Shown in pieces: positions 7,251-19,167 of a stretch of 53,453 nt of DNA. The notes below the pieces were generated by a model that saw only the letters and a program-made list of their open reading frames with translations, was not told where the DNA came from and did not search any database. Made by a program: the position numbers and the translations under genes. Numbering within the stretch: the stretch's first letter is position 1; each line of letters starts with the position of its first letter. The stretch covers positions 1 to 53,453 of the forward strand of contig NZ_VSTH01000150.1 of the NCBI RefSeq assembly GCF_008123965.1, in the 5' to 3' direction. The DNA is from Bradyrhizobium hipponense (GTDB lineage: Bacteria; Pseudomonadota; Alphaproteobacteria; Rhizobiales; Xanthobacteraceae).

Positions 7251-9725
7251 ATGAGCATGTCGACAATCGAACGTGTCATTCCTCTGGTCGGCCATCTGCC
7301 GCCTTCGATCCGCGAGGCGCTGACGAAACGCGTGCGCGAGCTCGCCGGTCTTGGGCTGATCGCGTTCTCGGGCGTCGCCTCGGCCGCGCTGATGACCTGG
7401 TCGGTGCAGGATCCCAGTCTCAGCCACGCGACCTCGCGGCCGATCCGCAACATTCTCGGCTATGCCGGCGCGATCGGCGCCGACCTTGCGATGCAGATCC
7501 TCGGGCTCGGTGCGATCATGCTGATCCTGACCGTCGCGGTCTGGGGCTGGCGCATGCTGACCCATCGCCCGTTCGACCGCGAGGCGCTGCGGCTTGGCTG
7601 CTGGATTCTCTGCACGGTGATCGCAGCAGGATTTGCGAGCTGCTGGCCGCATGGCGGCGCGTGGCCGCTGCCGACCGGAATTGGCGGCGTGGTCGGCGAC
7701 GCATTGGTGCGAGCGCCCGCGGTGATTTTCGGGCCGGCCGGCACGATCTATCGCATCGTGCTCGGATTGATTCTGTTCGTCGCAATGTCCGCGACTTTCC
7801 TGATCGCCTGCGGTTTTGGCGCGCGCGAGCACGACGACGAGCTTTCCGAGATCGAGGATGACGATACGCCGCTCGACGAAGACGAGGGCAGCGATCGCGG
7901 CTCGGTGTCGTTGGGTTGGCTGTTTCATGCGCTGATGAGCACGAAGGCGCGGCTGATCTGGCTGCTCGGCACTGCCTATCGCTCGCTGGTCTCGAGCACG
8001 CCGAAGCCCCGCGCGATTGCCTTCGACCGCCAGGAGCCGAATCTCGGCGGCGGCCGTGCCGCCCCGCCGATCTCGCCGCAGTCCGAGGATGAGGATTACG
8101 AGGACGGGCACGACGACGAAGACGAGGAGGAGGAAGAGGAAGCGCCGGCCGCGCGCGCACCGCGCAAGAAGGCCGCGCCGAAAGCTGCGCCCAAGAAATC
8201 CTCCGACAAGTTCGAGCTTCCGTCCGTGTCCGTGCTGGCCGCGCCCAAGGCCGGCGATCGCCAGCCGCTCAGCAAGGCCGAGCTGGAAGCCAATTCGCGC
8301 GCGCTCGAAGGCGTGCTGCAGGATTTCGGTGTGCGCGGCGAGATCGTGAAGTCCAATCCCGGTCCGGTGGTCACGCTGTACGAGCTGGAGCCGGCGCCCG
8401 GCATCAAGTCGTCGCGCGTGATTGGACTTGCCGACGACATCGCCCGTTCGATGAGCGCGCTGTCGGCGCGCGTCGCCGTCGTGCCCGGCCGCAATGCGAT
8501 CGGCATCGAGCTGCCGAACGCGCATCGCGAGAAAGTCTATCTGCGCGAGCTGCTGGTCGCCAAGGAGACGACAGAGACGGTTGCAAAGCTGCCGCTCTGC
8601 CTCGGCAAGACCATCGGCGGCGATCCCGTCATCATCGATCTTGCGCGCACGCCTCACATGCTGATCGCCGGCACCACCGGCTCGGGCAAGTCGGTCGCCA
8701 TCAACACCATGATCCTCAGCCTGGTCTACCGGCTGCGCCCGGACCAGTGCCGGCTGATCATGGTCGATCCCAAGATGCTCGAACTCTCCGTCTATGACGG
8801 CATTCCCCATCTGCTGACGCCGGTCGTGACCGATCCGAAGAAGGCTGTGGTCGCGCTGAAATGGGCCGTGCGCGAGATGGAAGAGCGCTATAAGAACATG
8901 GCCAAGCTCGGCGTGCGCAACATCGACGGTTACAATGCGCGCCTGCTCGAAGTGAAGGCAAAGGGAGAGGAGCCGACGCGCACGGTGCACACCGGCTTCG
9001 ACAAGGAGACCGGCAAGGCGATCTACGAGGAAGAGAAGCTTTCGCTGGAGCCGCTGCCCTACATCGTCATCATCGTCGACGAAATGGCCGACCTGATGAT
9101 GGTCGCCGGCAAGGACATCGAAGGTGCTGTGCAGCGCCTCGCACAGATGGCGCGCGCCGCGGGCCTGCACGTGATCCTCGCCACGCAGCGTCCATCGGTC
9201 GACGTCATCACCGGTACGATCAAGGCGAACTTCCCGACCCGCATCGCCTTCCAGGTCACCTCCAAGATCGACAGCCGCACCATTCTGGGCGAGATGGGCG
9301 CCGAGCAACTGCTCGGTCAGGGCGACATGCTCTACATGGCCGGCGGCGGCCGCATCAGCCGCGTGCACGGACCTTTTGCATCGGATGAGGAAGTCGAGAA
9401 GGTGGTGCGCCACCTCAAGACGCAGGGACAGCCCGAATATCTCGAAGCGGTCACCGCCGAGGAGCCCACCGAGGACGAGGACGGCGCAGTGTTCGACGCC
9501 ACCGGCATGGGTGCGGACGGCGGCGGCGACCTGTTTTCGCAAGCCGTGGCAATCGTCAAGCGCGACCGCAAGGCTTCGACCAGCTACATCCAGCGCCGCC
9601 TGCAAATCGGCTACAACCGCGCCGCCTCGCTGATGGAGCGCATGGAACTGGAAGGCATTGTTGGACCCGCCAATCACGCCGGTAAGCGCGAGATCCTGGT
9701 CGAGGAAGAAGACAGCCATATGTGA
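7251..9725 (+). CDS. ftsK: DNA translocase FtsK
   Basis: This 824-residue septal DNA pump clears chromosomes from the closing division site. The layout is four membrane segments in roughly residues 30-190, a linker with acidic runs and Ala/Pro/Lys-rich sequence (about 200-330), a RecA-like motor with Walker A GTTGSGKS at 474-481 and a Walker B region IVIIVDEMADLMM, and a C-terminal gamma winged helix (SYIQRRLQIGYNRAASLMERME) that reads KOPS sequences. Length and order match alphaproteobacterial FtsK. The linker is much shorter than in E. coli. Its stop lies within the region where the next reading frame opens. Confidence 0.96.
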   Translation: MSMSTIERVIPLVGHLPPSIREALTKRVRELAGLGLIAFSGVASAALMTWSVQDPSLSHATSRPIRNILGYAGAIGADLAMQILGLGAIMLILTVAVWGWRMLTHRPFDREALRLGCWILCTVIAAGFASCWPHGGAWPLPTGIGGVVGDALVRAPAVIFGPAGTIYRIVLGLILFVAMSATFLIACGFGAREHDDELSEIEDDDTPLDEDEGSDRGSVSLGWLFHALMSTKARLIWLLGTAYRSLVSSTPKPRAIAFDRQEPNLGGGRAAPPISPQSEDEDYEDGHDDEDEEEEEEAPAARAPRKKAAPKAAPKKSSDKFELPSVSVLAAPKAGDRQPLSKAELEANSRALEGVLQDFGVRGEIVKSNPGPVVTLYELEPAPGIKSSRVIGLADDIARSMSALSARVAVVPGRNAIGIELPNAHREKVYLRELLVAKETTETVAKLPLCLGKTIGGDPVIIDLARTPHMLIAGTTGSGKSVAINTMILSLVYRLRPDQCRLIMVDPKMLELSVYDGIPHLLTPVVTDPKKAVVALKWAVREMEERYKNMAKLGVRNIDGYNARLLEVKAKGEEPTRTVHTGFDKETGKAIYEEEKLSLEPLPYIVIIVDEMADLMMVAGKDIEGAVQRLAQMARAAGLHVILATQRPSVDVITGTIKANFPTRIAFQVTSKIDSRTILGEMGAEQLLGQGDMLYMAGGGRISRVHGPFASDEEVEKVVRHLKTQGQPEYLEAVTAEEPTEDEDGAVFDATGMGADGGGDLFSQAVAIVKRDRKASTSYIQRRLQIGYNRAASLMERMELEGIVGPANHAGKREILVEEEDSHM

Positions 9726-9820
9726 GGCAGCCCGTCTCAAAATGCATTCTCACGCAAAAACGATGTCTGCTTTTGCCTGAAATCACGCTAAAACGACGCC
9801 CAGCCATACAGGACGACGCG

Positions 9821-10633
9821 TTGATCAAACATCCGGACATTCGATTCGCTGCCTCCATCGCTGCGCGAAGCGCGCGCGTGGCCGGCGTGCTTCTCGTCAC
9901 CGCCGCGATGGTGACCGCCGCGTCTTTTGCACAGAACGTACCCGTGCCAAAGCCGGCGCCCAAGGCCCGTGACGGTGCTCCGCCTTCGGGTGGGCCGTCG
10001 ATCACCGGCGCGACCCAGGCGCCACCGAATCCGGTGATTCCGGATCCGCGCCGCAACGTGCCGAGCAGCATCTTCCAGACCTTCGATGCCAACCAGAAGG
10101 CGCAGGCGGCCAAGGTCAGCGCCTATCTGTCGTCGCTTTCGACGCTGGTCGGGAATTTCGTCCAGGTCGGCCCCGACGGCAGCAAGACGCAAGGCGACTT
10201 CTACATCCAGAAGCCGGGCAAGGTGCGCTTCGAATATGATCCGCCGAGCCCGATCGACATTGTCGCCGACGGATCGTCGCTCGTGGTTCGCGACCGCAAG
10301 CTGGCGACGCAAGACGTCTATCCGCTGTCGCAAACGCCGCTGCGCTTCCTGCTGTCGGACCGGATCGACCTGATGAAGGACACCAACGTCGTCAACGTCA
10401 CCGCCGACGACGTCTTCGTCAGCGTCACCATCGAGGAGAAGCAGGCGCTGGTCGGCACCAGCCGCCTGATGCTGATGTTCGGCGCCAAGGACGGCCAGCT
10501 TAAGCAATGGACCGTCACCGACCCGCAGGGCTATGACACCACGATTGCGGTCTACAATCTCGATGCGGGCAAGAAGCTCGATCCCGGCATGTTCAAGATC
10601 GACTTCACCAATTACGGCCCGTCGCCGGGTTGA
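9821..10633 (+). CDS. lolA: Outer-membrane lipoprotein carrier protein LolA
   Basis: This periplasmic chaperone ferries lipoproteins from LolCDE to the outer membrane. A signal peptide (VAGVLLVTAAMVTAASFAQ) is followed by a Pro-rich stretch and the LolA half-barrel: YLSSLSTLVGNFVQVGPDG, GDFYIQKPGKVRFEY and a conserved VVRDRKLATQDVYPL. I chose the TTG at 9821 because the open frame before it overlaps the end of ftsK and gives an implausible N-terminus; an ATG at 9722 is the alternative. With the TTG start it is 270 residues. Alphaproteobacteria often lack LolB, so this protein may act alone. Confidence 0.85.
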   Translation: MIKHPDIRFAASIAARSARVAGVLLVTAAMVTAASFAQNVPVPKPAPKARDGAPPSGGPSITGATQAPPNPVIPDPRRNVPSSIFQTFDANQKAQAAKVSAYLSSLSTLVGNFVQVGPDGSKTQGDFYIQKPGKVRFEYDPPSPIDIVADGSSLVVRDRKLATQDVYPLSQTPLRFLLSDRIDLMKDTNVVNVTADDVFVSVTIEEKQALVGTSRLMLMFGAKDGQLKQWTVTDPQGYDTTIAVYNLDAGKKLDPGMFKIDFTNYGPSPG

Positions 10634-10643
10634 GCCGAGACGG

Positions 10644-10736
10644 CGTAGGGTGGCCAAAGCGGCAGCGTGCCCGCCAGTCGCATCGCGAGCTCGAAAAGAC
10701 GTGGGCACGGCGCTTTGCGCCTTTGCCCACCCTACG
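10644..10736. repeat. Intergenic repeat, family B copy 1
   Basis: The element is bounded by CGTAGGGTGG and CCCACCCTACG with GCGTGCCC and GTGGGCAC inside, so the ends are inverted repeats. Relatives lie at 21844-21931 and 46249-46344. It fills most of the gap between lolA and xthA. Confidence 0.85.
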
Positions 10737-10760
10737 AGAGCTTGCTAAGACGCAATTCTC

Positions 10761-11576
10761 ATGCGTTTTTCCCTGACAACCTGGAATATCAACTCGGTGC
10801 GGCTGCGCATCGAGCTCGTCGCGAAATTTCTCAAGAGCGCGCGGCCCGACGTGCTGTGCCTCCAGGAGACCAAGTGCATCGACGATGCCTTTCCGATGAA
10901 GCGCTTCAAGCGGCTCGGCTATGAGCATGTCGCGCTGAACGGGCAGAAGGGTTATCACGGCGTCGCCATCGTCTCGAAGATTCCGTTCGAGTCGAAGGAC
11001 ATCCGCACCTTCTGCGACAAGGTCGATTCGCGCCACATCTCGGTGTCGTTCGGCGAAAAGGCCAATATCGCAAAGCCGCTGGTGCTGCATAATTTCTACG
11101 TCCCCGCCGGCGGCGACGTTCCTGACCCCGCGCTGAACGAGAAGTTCGACCACAAGCTCCGCTTCCTCGACGAGATGAAGGCCTGCGAGCCGCTGCATCC
11201 GCGCGAAGACGACCGCCACATCCTGGTCGGCGATCTCAACGTCGCCCCGCACGAGAACGACGTGTGGTCGCACAAGCAGCTGCTGAAGGTGGTGTCGCAC
11301 ACCCCGATCGAAACCGAGAAGCTGCAGGCGGCGCTGAAGGCCGGCGAATGGATCGACGTCGCGCGCGAGCGCATTCCGATGTCGGAAAAGGTCTACACGT
11401 GGTGGAGCTATCGCTCCGCCGACTGGACCGTCGGCGACCGCGGCCGCAGGCTCGACCACATCTGGGTCTCGCGTGCGCTGAAAGACGCGGTCAGCGATTT
11501 CAGGATTCTGCGCGACGCGCGGAGCTGGGAGCGGCCGTCGGACCACGTGCCGGTGACGGTCACGCTGGAGGTGTGA
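10761..11576 (+). CDS. xthA: Exodeoxyribonuclease III (AP endonuclease)
   Basis: This 271-residue member of the EEP family cleaves DNA at abasic sites and removes 3'-blocking groups in base excision repair. Motifs seen are TWNINSVRLR near the N-terminus, metal-binding E36 in CLQETK, the GDLNVAP loop, RLDHIWVS, and the terminal active-site histidine in RPSDHVPV. It is full length. A family B repeat lies upstream and a family F repeat downstream, so it is probably transcribed on its own. Confidence 0.93.
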   Translation: MRFSLTTWNINSVRLRIELVAKFLKSARPDVLCLQETKCIDDAFPMKRFKRLGYEHVALNGQKGYHGVAIVSKIPFESKDIRTFCDKVDSRHISVSFGEKANIAKPLVLHNFYVPAGGDVPDPALNEKFDHKLRFLDEMKACEPLHPREDDRHILVGDLNVAPHENDVWSHKQLLKVVSHTPIETEKLQAALKAGEWIDVARERIPMSEKVYTWWSYRSADWTVGDRGRRLDHIWVSRALKDAVSDFRILRDARSWERPSDHVPVTVTLEV

Positions 11577-11599
11577 CGGCGTTGAGCCGCGATTGATGC

Positions 11600-11707
11600 C
11601 CTCATCCTGAGGGCGCGCTCTTCGCGCGCGTCTCGAAGGATGGGCTGCAGGCAACAGCCGGGCCTTCATGGTTCGAGACGGCGCCGACGCGCCTCCTCAC
11701 CATGAGG
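11600..11707. repeat. Intergenic repeat, family F
   Basis: The left part reads CTCATCCTGAGG with GCGCGCTCTTCGCGCGC, and the right part GCCTCCTCACCATGAGG. The outer ends are imperfect inverted repeats, giving a foldable element between the convergent xthA and cyclic-nucleotide-binding genes. It is placed where a bidirectional terminator would be, but has no T-run. Only one copy was seen in the window. Confidence 0.5.
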
Positions 11708-11710
11708 AAG

Positions 11711-12154
11711 CTAATTGGTCAGCTTTCCGCCCGCCATCAGGATATCGCTAGCGATCTGGCTCGAGCGAATTGCGAATTCGTCGCGGAGGCGAACCGCTGC
11801 GGCCGGGTCGCTTTCGAGCACGCGCTGAAACAGGCTGCGTGCGATGCGGATGACCGAAGAATGCTCGATCGCGATCGCGCCCGACGGCCGCTTCATCGGC
11901 ACGACCAGCGCAAGTTCGCCGATCAGCGCACCGGGACCGGCGATCATTTCGGCGCCGGCGCCGTCATCGACCCGAAAGGCGCCGCGCTGGACCACGAAGC
12001 CGGCATCGGCGTCGTCGCCGAGATTGAACAGGACGTCGCCGCGAACGAAGTCGCGCTGCTCGGAACCGATCGCCAGCATGCGCAACGAGGCGTCTCCCAA
12101 CAGGCGCAATGTCGGGACACGCTCGAGAAGCGCTACGTCGTCATCGATTGACAT
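11711..12154 (-). CDS. Cyclic-nucleotide-binding-domain protein
   Basis: A 147-residue stand-alone cNMP-binding domain. The RGDVLFNLGDDADAGFVVQRGAFRV beta-roll and the phosphate-binding-cassette region PGALIGELALVVPMKRPSGAIA are recognisable, though the cassette deviates from canonical cAMP binders. There is no DNA-binding domain. It lies 58 bases downstream of the OmpR-type regulator on the same strand and is probably its operon partner. From memory of Brucella, the otpR/cenR regulator is paired with a gene annotated as a cAMP-dependent kinase regulatory subunit, which this resembles. Its ligand is unproven. Confidence 0.8.
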   Translation of the reverse strand: MSIDDDVALLERVPTLRLLGDASLRMLAIGSEQRDFVRGDVLFNLGDDADAGFVVQRGAFRVDDGAGAEMIAGPGALIGELALVVPMKRPSGAIAIEHSSVIRIARSLFQRVLESDPAAAVRLRDEFAIRSSQIASDILMAGGKLTN

Positions 12155-12212
12155 TCAGGTCCGAGGCTCAGGGGCACGCAATCTAAAACGATTCGCACAC
12201 CCCCGAAGCGTA

Positions 12213-12899
12213 TCACGGCACCAGCTTGTAGCCACCGGCTTCGGTGACCAGGATTTCCGGGTTGGCGGCATCCTTCTCGATCTTCTGGCGCAGACGGTAG
12301 ATGTGGGTTTCCAGCGTATGGGTGGTGACGCCGGAATTGTAGCCCCAGACCTCCTGGAGCAGGGTCTCGCGCGAGACCGGCAGCTGGCCGGCCCGGTAAA
12401 GGAAGCGCAGGATCGCCGTCTCCTTCTCCGTCAGCCGCACCTTGCGCGCATTGGCGGCGGTCAGCATTTTGGAGCCGGGACGGAAGCTGTAGGGGCCGAC
12501 CGAGAACACCGCGTCTTCGCTGGCTTCGTGCTGGCGAAGTTGGGCGCGGATGCGGGCGAGCAGCACGGCGAAGCGGAACGGTTTTGCGACATAGTCGTTG
12601 GCACCGGATTCCAGGCCCAAAATCGTGTCGGAGTCGGTGTCATGCCCGGTCAGCATGATGATCGGAGCCTTGAACCCGCCCTTGCGCAGGGAGCGGACCA
12701 CCTCGCGGCCGTCGGTGTCGGGCAGGCCGACATCCATCAGGACGAGATCGGGGGAATTGGCCTTTGCGGCGCTTGCGCCCTTGGCGCCGGTATCGACGGC
12801 GGAGGCTTCAAATTCTTCGTGCAGCGATAATTGCTCCACCAACGTATCGCGCAGATCGGTATCGTCATCCACGATCAGGATCTTGCGGGCATTGGCCAT
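12213..12899 (-). CDS. OmpR-family response regulator (CenR/OtpR-like)
   Basis: The 228-residue regulator has a receiver domain with acidic pocket D11-D13, phosphoacceptor D56 in LVLMDVGLPDTDG, T84 and K106, followed by an OmpR/PhoB winged helix (THTLETHIYRLRQKIE). No histidine kinase lies beside it. The orphan status, the sequence style and the cyclic-nucleotide-binding neighbour point to the CenR/OtpR group, which in alphaproteobacteria controls envelope integrity. That assignment is inference. It is divergent from the L,D-transpeptidase-type gene, with a 182-base intergenic region between them that holds both promoters. Confidence 0.88.
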   Translation of the reverse strand: MANARKILIVDDDTDLRDTLVEQLSLHEEFEASAVDTGAKGASAAKANSPDLVLMDVGLPDTDGREVVRSLRKGGFKAPIIMLTGHDTDSDTILGLESGANDYVAKPFRFAVLLARIRAQLRQHEASEDAVFSVGPYSFRPGSKMLTAANARKVRLTEKETAILRFLYRAGQLPVSRETLLQEVWGYNSGVTTHTLETHIYRLRQKIEKDAANPEILVTEAGGYKLVP

Positions 12900-13081
12900 A
12901 GGGGGTCATCCTTTTGGGGTCCGGCTCGGCGCGCATGCATGCCGCGCTCAGCCGTGATGGGAAAGTTAGGGGTCGCCGTTATTATTATTGATGTTCGTCT
13001 TGAAGTAGTGGGCTGTTACCGATTCACAAGCCAGAACCACTCTAACCCAGAATAGCAGGGCACTTTGATGAATGTCCTGTA

Positions 13082-13675
13082 ATGAATTCGACATCGCAAT
13101 TTCACATGAAAACAGAAGATAATTCAGTCGGTTACACCAAGCAAAGGCGCTCCGGGCCGCTGCGGACGATCCGCGTTAAGCCCGCTGCCGGTAATCCGCG
13201 CCGGGGCTGGCTGACGGCCGGACAGCTGACAATTCCGGTGGCGCTGGGGCAGGGCGGCATTCGGGCCAACAAGCGCGAGGGCGACGGCGGCACGCCAAGG
13301 GGCAGCTTCCACCCGCGGCGATTATGGTGGCGGGACGACCGTCACAGCCGCCCGCAGACCTTCTTGCCGGCCCGGACCATCACCAGTGAAGATGGCTGGT
13401 GCGAGGACCCCGGGGATCGCCATTACAACCAGCCGATCCGGCTCGGGCGGGAGCAGGGCGGCGACCGGCTCAAGCGGGTGGACCATCTCTATGACTTCAT
13501 CATCGAGATCGACCACAACACCAAGCCGCGCATTGCCGGCCGCGGCAGCGCTGTGTTCTTGCATCTGGCCCGCGACAATTTCGGCCCGACTGCGGGCTGC
13601 ATCTCCATGACAAAAGCCGCGATGCTGCGATTGCTGCGGCGGCTCGGGCCGCGCACAAGAATCATCATCGGGTGA
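13082..13675 (+). CDS. L,D-transpeptidase (YkuD)-family protein
   Basis: A 197-residue protein with the YkuD catalytic signature: H161 in VFLHLARDNFGPTAGCIS and nucleophile C173, plus the substrate-side motif GDGGTPRGSF. Members cross-link peptidoglycan by 3-3 links or anchor proteins to it. Unlike typical exported enzymes, no signal peptide is visible in the first 35 residues (MNSTSQFHMKTEDNSVGYTK), so location is uncertain. The start could also be ATG 13109, and neither has a good ribosome-binding site. It diverges from the CenR-like regulator, a plausible controller. Confidence 0.8.
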   Translation: MNSTSQFHMKTEDNSVGYTKQRRSGPLRTIRVKPAAGNPRRGWLTAGQLTIPVALGQGGIRANKREGDGGTPRGSFHPRRLWWRDDRHSRPQTFLPARTITSEDGWCEDPGDRHYNQPIRLGREQGGDRLKRVDHLYDFIIEIDHNTKPRIAGRGSAVFLHLARDNFGPTAGCISMTKAAMLRLLRRLGPRTRIIIG

Positions 13676-13732
13676 GGGGGGCGCCTTGGGGAAGATGTCG
13701 GTGAGCTTCACGTGATCACCGCGCACTCCGCA

Positions 13733-13810
13733 GTCATTGCGAGCGTAGCGAAGCAATCCAGAATCTCTCCGCGGTGGCAGTCTGGATTGCTTCGCTTCGC
13801 TCGCAATGAC
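13733..13810. repeat. Intergenic repeat, family A copy 1
   Basis: The ends are GTCATTGCGAGCG and CGCTCGCAATGAC, perfect inverted repeats, with inner arms GAAGCAATCCAGA and TCTGGATTGCTTC. Other copies are at 20808-20892, 43205-43282 and 46380-46457. The RNA would fold into one long hairpin. This copy lies between two convergent genes. Confidence 0.92.
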
Positions 13811-13853
13811 GAATTTGAGAGCTCGGACGAAGCTCGGCCCTCGCCAACGACTC

Positions 13854-14543
13854 CTACCGGTGCCCGAAGATCGCACTGCCCACGCGCACATGCGTGGCGC
13901 CGAGCATGATCGCTGTGGCAAAATCCGCGCTCATGCCCATCGACAGATTCTTCAGACCGTTGCGGGCAGCGATCTTGGCGGTGAGCGCAAAATGCGCCGC
14001 CGGCGGCTCGTCGACCGGCGGGATGCACATCAGGCCGGAGATAGTCAGCCCATAGGTGTCGCGGCAGTTCGCCAGGAAGGCATCGGCCTCGCCGGGCGCG
14101 ACGCCGGCCTTTTGCGGCTCCTCGCCGGTGTTGATCTGGACGAAGAGCTCGGGATGCTTTTTCTGGGATTCGATTTCCTTGGCTAACGCTTGGCAAATGC
14201 TCGGGCGGTCAACCGAATGGATGGCGTCGAACAGCGCAACCGCCTCTTTCGCCTTGTTGGATTGCAGCGGTCCGATCAGATGCAGTGCGATATCGGGATA
14301 AGCAGATATTAACGCCGGCCACTTGCCCTTGGCCTCCTGCACGCGATTCTCGCCGAATACGCGCTGTCCGGCGGCAATAACCGGCGTAATTGCATCCGCG
14401 GCGAAAGTCTTGGACACCGCAATCAGCGTGACCGAGGCGCGATCGCGCCGCGCTTCCGTGCAGGCGCGCGCGATTTCCGCTTCGACTAAGGCGAGCCCGT
14501 TTGGTGAATGGCCGGTTAGCGGCGCGGCGTTGGATTCGGTCAT
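13854..14543 (-). CDS. YggS/PLPBP-family PLP homeostasis protein
   Basis: A 229-residue PLP-binding TIM-barrel protein without known catalysis that keeps free pyridoxal phosphate and amino-acid pools balanced. The PLP lysine lies in LIAVSKTF, the loop VFGENRVQEAK follows, HLIGPLQSNKAK is intact, and the phosphate-binding end reads SMGMSADFATAI. I chose the ATG before TESNAAP; the frame stays open to 14597, so a longer form is possible. It is divergent from the GGDEF gene, about 108 bases apart. Confidence 0.92.
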   Translation of the reverse strand: MTESNAAPLTGHSPNGLALVEAEIARACTEARRDRASVTLIAVSKTFAADAITPVIAAGQRVFGENRVQEAKGKWPALISAYPDIALHLIGPLQSNKAKEAVALFDAIHSVDRPSICQALAKEIESQKKHPELFVQINTGEEPQKAGVAPGEADAFLANCRDTYGLTISGLMCIPPVDEPPAAHFALTAKIAARNGLKNLSMGMSADFATAIMLGATHVRVGSAIFGHR

Positions 14544-14651
14544 GATGTCGGTCGGCACTGATTGTTGCGGAGGTAGTTCCAATTTTACCAAGTTCAAGAA
14601 AGGGTTTTTGAACCCTTCGCTTTACCTTGCCGCGTGGGGTGGGCAGCGAAG

Positions 14652-16349
14652 ATGGCAAGCGTCAGTTTCAACCGCAAACGAGCGAAACTCAAGCAGGTTC
14701 TCGGAATCCGGGCACGGCTTGCGTTGCTCGCGGTGATTCTGGTGGCGCCTTTGATGCTCGAGCGCATCCGTTCGCTCGAAGGCACGCGGGCGAGGCAGAT
14801 TGCGCAGGCCGCGACCGAATTCACCACCATCGCAAGGCACAGCGCCGACGCGCAGCGTGAAGTGATCTCGTCGGTCGAGACCATCCTGAAATCGGAAGCC
14901 TTTATCCGCGCCTCCGTCGGCGGCATCAGCAAGAGCTGCGATGTGCTGCGCGCGAGCCTGCCGTCGAGCCTTCCCTGGATCCGCACGCTTCTCATCGCCG
15001 GCCAGGACGGGCACATCCAGTGCGCCACCAACAACATGTATGTCGGCCTTGACCTGAGCGACCGGCCTTACTTCCAGCAGGCGCAGGAGACCGGCCGCTT
15101 CGTTCTCAGCGACTTCATCCTGTCGCGGCCCGTGCCGGCACCGACCGTCATGGCGGTCTATCCGGTGTCCGCGTTCAGCGGCGTAGCTGATGCCGTCGTG
15201 CTGGCAACGGTCAATCTCGACTGGATGTCGAAGGTCATGAACAATCTGGGCGGTCGCGCCGGCATCACCGCGGTGCTGGTCGACAGCGCCGGCACCGTGC
15301 TGGCCGCGCCCGCCGACCAGCACAGCGCGGTCGGCCGGCCCCTCGACAACATGCCGCTGATGTCGGCGATCGCCGACAAGGCGTTGCGTTCGGACCAGGA
15401 CGAGGGCTCGCTGTCTTTCCTTGCCGCCGATGGATCCCGGCGCGCGGTCAGCTACATCCGTATTGTCGGCACCAATGCCCGTCTGATCGCCAGCATCGAC
15501 GAGGACAAGGTGTCCGCGGCGGTCAGCCGCGACATTCGCACCGCCTATCTCCAGCTCGCCTTCGTGGTCCTGTTCGTCCTGCTCGGCGCGCTGATCGCCG
15601 CAGAGAAACTCGTGATCAAGCCGATCGAGATGCTCGCCGACATGGCCAAGCGGCTCGGCGAGGGTGATCTGTCGGCCCGCGCTGCGCGCAATCGCCTGCC
15701 TTCCGAATTCGTGCCGCTGGCGCGCGCGTTCAATGCGATGGCCGCGCAACTGAGCCAGCGCGAGCGCGAGCTGGTCGCGAGCAACGACCGGCTGACGGTG
15801 ATGGCCTCGATCGATATGCTGTCGGGACTCGCCAACCGCCGCGGCTTCCAGAGCCGGCTCGACTTCGAATGGATGCGCGCACAGCAATATGGCAGCGAGC
15901 TCGCGCTGTTGATGATCGACGTCGACCATTTCAAGCTGTTCAACGACACCTATGGCCACCTCGAAGGCGATTCCTGCCTGACCAGGCTCGGCGAATCGCT
16001 GTCCGGCATCGCCGCCGATACGATGGGCTTTGCGGCGCGCTATGGCGGCGAAGAATTCTGCCTGTTGCTGCCGAACACCGACGTGACACGCGCCGTCGAA
16101 ATCGGCGAACAGGTGCGCGCGGCCGTGCACAAGCTCTGCCTGCCGCACATCACATCGAACCACATGATCGTCACCGTCTCGATCGGCGTCGCCGCAACGC
16201 GGCCCAACGAGACCCTGCGCCCCGGCGACCTGATCGAAGCCGCCGATGCCGCGCTTTACGTCGCCAAGCACCGCGGCCGCAACAGCGTCGCCGAGCACGG
16301 CATCGTGCCGATCGAAGGCGGTACCGCCGATATGATGATGGCGGGCTAA
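14652..16349 (+). CDS. Membrane diguanylate cyclase (Cache-like sensor, HAMP, GGDEF)
   Basis: The 565-residue protein would make cyclic di-GMP. It has one membrane helix near residues 23-38, a periplasmic sensor region of about 230 residues that looks like a Cache domain (SCDVLRASLPSSLPWIRTL, LSDRPYFQQAQ), a second helix (LAFVVLFVLLGALIAAE), a HAMP segment (EMLADMAKRLGEGDL) and a GGDEF domain. The active motif is GGEEF at residues 465-469, a functional variant. No RxxD inhibitory site is seen five residues before it. The start at 14652 was preferred to a GTG six codons earlier. Confidence 0.92.
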   Translation: MASVSFNRKRAKLKQVLGIRARLALLAVILVAPLMLERIRSLEGTRARQIAQAATEFTTIARHSADAQREVISSVETILKSEAFIRASVGGISKSCDVLRASLPSSLPWIRTLLIAGQDGHIQCATNNMYVGLDLSDRPYFQQAQETGRFVLSDFILSRPVPAPTVMAVYPVSAFSGVADAVVLATVNLDWMSKVMNNLGGRAGITAVLVDSAGTVLAAPADQHSAVGRPLDNMPLMSAIADKALRSDQDEGSLSFLAADGSRRAVSYIRIVGTNARLIASIDEDKVSAAVSRDIRTAYLQLAFVVLFVLLGALIAAEKLVIKPIEMLADMAKRLGEGDLSARAARNRLPSEFVPLARAFNAMAAQLSQRERELVASNDRLTVMASIDMLSGLANRRGFQSRLDFEWMRAQQYGSELALLMIDVDHFKLFNDTYGHLEGDSCLTRLGESLSGIAADTMGFAARYGGEEFCLLLPNTDVTRAVEIGEQVRAAVHKLCLPHITSNHMIVTVSIGVAATRPNETLRPGDLIEAADAALYVAKHRGRNSVAEHGIVPIEGGTADMMMAG

Positions 16350-16527
16350 TATCGCCCGGGTGCGGTCACACTGGAACGTGTGTCTCGCCATCAGCCGCGC
16401 GCGGCTCGCGGGGCATCCGAAAGCCAGACCGGCCGCGGATATCCAACCCGTTGACCCCACGGCCGCTTTTGTGGCCTAGTCCGCCCTCCTTAAAGCGGCC
16501 CGAAACTCACGAAAACCCAACGATTCC

Positions 16528-19153
<2,626 letters not shown>

Positions 19154-19167
<14 letters not shown>

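Noticed and set aside
6042..9740. A 1232-codon open frame on the minus strand opposite the aminotransferase and ftsK genes.
   Set aside because: It is antisense to two clear genes and is rich in His/Arg/Asp/Gly, the usual composition of a high-GC shadow frame.
10737..10760. Possible intrinsic terminator after lolA in the family B repeat.
   Set aside because: The hairpin is not followed by a T-run, so only repeat status is supported.
14622..16460. Long minus-strand frame opposite the GGDEF gene.
   Set aside because: It is antisense to a gene with intact domains and shows no recognisable motif.
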